Positions 39,521-40,709 of a stretch of DNA of 40,709 bases are shown here, in pieces. The notes under the pieces are model-generated. The model was not told where the DNA came from, made no database searches, and saw only the letters and a list, made by a program, of their open reading frames with translations. How positions within the stretch are numbered: position 1 is the stretch's first letter; every line of letters starts with the position of its first letter. The position numbers and the translations under genes are program-made. This DNA comes from an uncultured Pseudoflavonifractor sp. (GTDB lineage: Bacteria; Bacillota; Clostridia; Oscillospirales; Oscillospiraceae), in assembly GCA_947383685.1 (NCBI GenBank), contig CANDEE010000006.1:1-40709 (forward strand). The letters are read 5' to 3'.

Positions 39521-39556
39521 AAAGCCCCGGCGGGAACCTCCCGCCGGGGCTTTTTG
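39521..39556. terminator. Bidirectional terminator between the RHH gene and the SLH gene
   Basis: AAAGCCCCGGCGGGA (39521-39535) pairs with TCCCGCCGGGGCTTT (39539-39553), 3-base loop, with a T-run. Confidence 0.9.
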
Positions 39557-39562
39557 ATCCTT

Positions 39563-40709
39563 TTACCGGCCCAGCTTTTCTGTGGCGATGTCATAGAGCC
39601 GCATGATGGTGACCATGCTCTGCTCTCTGGTATAGGTCAGCTGAGGAGAGAACTGGTTGTTCCCGGTGCCCGCCATAATGCCGCTTGCCTGCATCTGTCC
39701 CACGGCGGCCTTGGCCCAGCCGGACACATCGGCATTGTCATCAAAGGTGGGCTCCGCGTCTCCCAGCGGGCTCTCTATCACGTTGGCCAGCCGGGCCAAA
39801 ATGGCGGCGGCCTGCTCTCTCGTCAGGGGGTCGTTGGGGGCAAACAGATCGTTCCCCACGCCGTTGATGACGCCCTTGTACTCCATTCTGGTCACAGCAT
39901 CGTCATAGATGTCAATAAAGGGGGAACTCATGCCGGTCCAGCTCGCCCCCCAATTGGAGGTATAGAGCTTGTCGGCCAGCACACAGAAATCCCGGCGGGT
40001 GATGGGCTGGTCGTAGCCGCTCTGAAGCTCGGCGGGGATAATGCCCAGCTCAATGCCCTTGTCCACAGCCGCCTTGGCCCAGGCTGCAGGCTCCGCCGCG
40101 CCGGAGGCTTTAATGTCGGTGCCGGGGCCGAAAACCGCCTCAAAGGTGTGGCTTTCCTGGACATTGGTGAAGGTATAGGTGTTGGCTCCGCCCACGCTCT
40201 TGCCGTCCACCAGAATGTCTGTCACCTTGTAGTTCTTGGGGTCGTAGGGGGTCATCACAAAGGTGAAGTCCGCCCCCTCCTTCACCTCGGCGAAGCTCAT
40301 GCCGCTGTAGGGGCCCCGGTCTACACCGTCGCTGTCCTTCACGGTTCCGTTGCTGTTGTCGCTGAGGTTCTGGATGTAATAGCCCCCCTGATGGAGGTAC
40401 TTGGATGTGAGGGGGATGGTGGCGGTGAGGGTGTTGTTCTCCTTGGAGTCCTTATAATATGCGGTGAGCTTGACCTCTCCCCCGGCAATGCCGGGCTGGA
40501 TCTGTGTCCCTCCGGCGCTCACTTCAATTGTTACCGTCTCCCCCGGCTTTACGGTCTTGGAGTAACTACTGAAAAACAGGTCATAGGAACATATTTCCCC
40601 TGTGGCCTCGTCATCACTGGCCTTGGCCTCCAGATGAAACTCGAATTTTCCCCGGTTGGTGACGGAGAAGGTCTTGGTCTCTCTGGGGTACCAATGTATC
40701 AATCGTCCG
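39563..40709 (-). CDS. SLH domain surface protein, 5' end outside window
   Basis: The frame is open to the right edge, so the N-terminus is missing; a TTG at 40702 is an edge artefact. The visible 381 residues begin with an immunoglobulin-like beta domain (TFSVTNRGKFEFHLEAKASD, VKPGETVTIEVSAGG). A Bacteroidetes/InlB-type repeat follows (FTFVMTPYDPKNYKVTDILVDGKSVGGANTYTFTNVQESHTFEAVF). Three SLH modules form the C-terminus: AAEPAAWAKAAVDKGIELGIIP, SSPFIDIYDDAVTRMEYKGVINGVGNDLFAPNDPLTREQAAAILARL, and DVSGWAKAAVGQMQASGIMAGTGNNQFSPQLTYTREQSMVTIMRLYD. It would be held on the cell wall by the SLH end. Function of the outer part unknown. Confidence 0.9.
   Translation of the reverse strand, partial: GRLIHWYPRETKTFSVTNRGKFEFHLEAKASDDEATGEICSYDLFFSSYSKTVKPGETVTIEVSAGGTQIQPGIAGGEVKLTAYYKDSKENNTLTATIPLTSKYLHQGGYYIQNLSDNSNGTVKDSDGVDRGPYSGMSFAEVKEGADFTFVMTPYDPKNYKVTDILVDGKSVGGANTYTFTNVQESHTFEAVFGPGTDIKASGAAEPAAWAKAAVDKGIELGIIPAELQSGYDQPITRRDFCVLADKLYTSNWGASWTGMSSPFIDIYDDAVTRMEYKGVINGVGNDLFAPNDPLTREQAAAILARLANVIESPLGDAEPTFDDNADVSGWAKAAVGQMQASGIMAGTGNNQFSPQLTYTREQSMVTIMRLYDIATEKLGR

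Noticed and set aside
39323..39556. Toxin-antitoxin operon
   Set aside because: The RHH-like gene is followed at once by a terminator, with no second gene in the same direction.
1..40709. CRISPR array, transposase, integrase or prophage
   Set aside because: No regularly spaced repeat set and no such gene was seen; the only repeats are short inverted or operator-like ones.

Overview
The window looks like chromosome from a GC-rich, endospore-forming, anaerobic Gram-positive bacterium, most like the gut Oscillospiraceae (Flavonifractor, Intestinimonas or Lawsonibacter type). The reasons are GC-rich codon choice with strong GGAGG ribosome sites, S-layer homology (SLH) proteins at both ends, sporulation genes (yabP, yabQ, a SpoVB-type flippase), RNase Y, and an anaerobic flavin reductase lipoprotein. 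Genus placement is inference.

Layout. 1-2251 (-) is an incomplete SLH protein with a structured 5' leader. 2657-7794 is surface polysaccharide synthesis: a polymerase/ligase and a priming sugar transferase on the minus strand, and a divergent family-4 glycosyltransferase. 7836-10211 holds a DUF554 membrane protein, whose promoter is overlapped by a palindromic operator, and a divergent MOP-family flippase. 10370-16464 (+) is a nearly self-sufficient GlcNAc module: EI, NagB, NagA, EIIA, HPr and EIICB. GlcNAc can thus be imported as GlcNAc-6-P, deacetylated, and deaminated to fructose-6-P. 16554-17369 is an aldose-1-epimerase relative. 17504-20080 is a lipoprotein with two flavinylation domains and a FAD reductase domain. 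20265-23265 (-) is an iolC-iolB-alcohol dehydrogenase operon. 23393-25711 (-) is a polar amino acid ABC transporter, followed by a BASS-family symporter. 27036-28968 holds a D,D-carboxypeptidase, a hypothetical gene and a small HTH regulator.

29007-30199 (-) is a CaCA-family cation exchanger behind a yybP-ykoY (manganese) riboswitch. 30270-31787 (-) is the conserved yabP-yabQ-divIC-S1 block. 31841-33531 is the divergent bioY/birA pair with two BirA-type operators. 33594-35654 is a divergent pair, a hypothetical membrane protein and a two-gene CHR transporter, whose promoters appear to share one palindromic -35 hexamer. 35715-38849 holds rny and brnQ. 38893-39508 is a small AT-richer module: a ribbon-helix-helix-like protein divergent from an unknown gene with no proper start codon, with four copies of an 8-bp motif between them. 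39563-40709 (-) is another incomplete SLH protein.

No tRNA, rRNA, CRISPR array, integrase or transposase gene was seen. The strongest unusual signals are regulatory: the four-octamer operator, the shared -35, the Mn riboswitch, the paired BirA boxes, the DUF554 operator and a Rex-like site at the flavin reductase promoter. HPr also has Arg at the usual regulatory Ser46 position.
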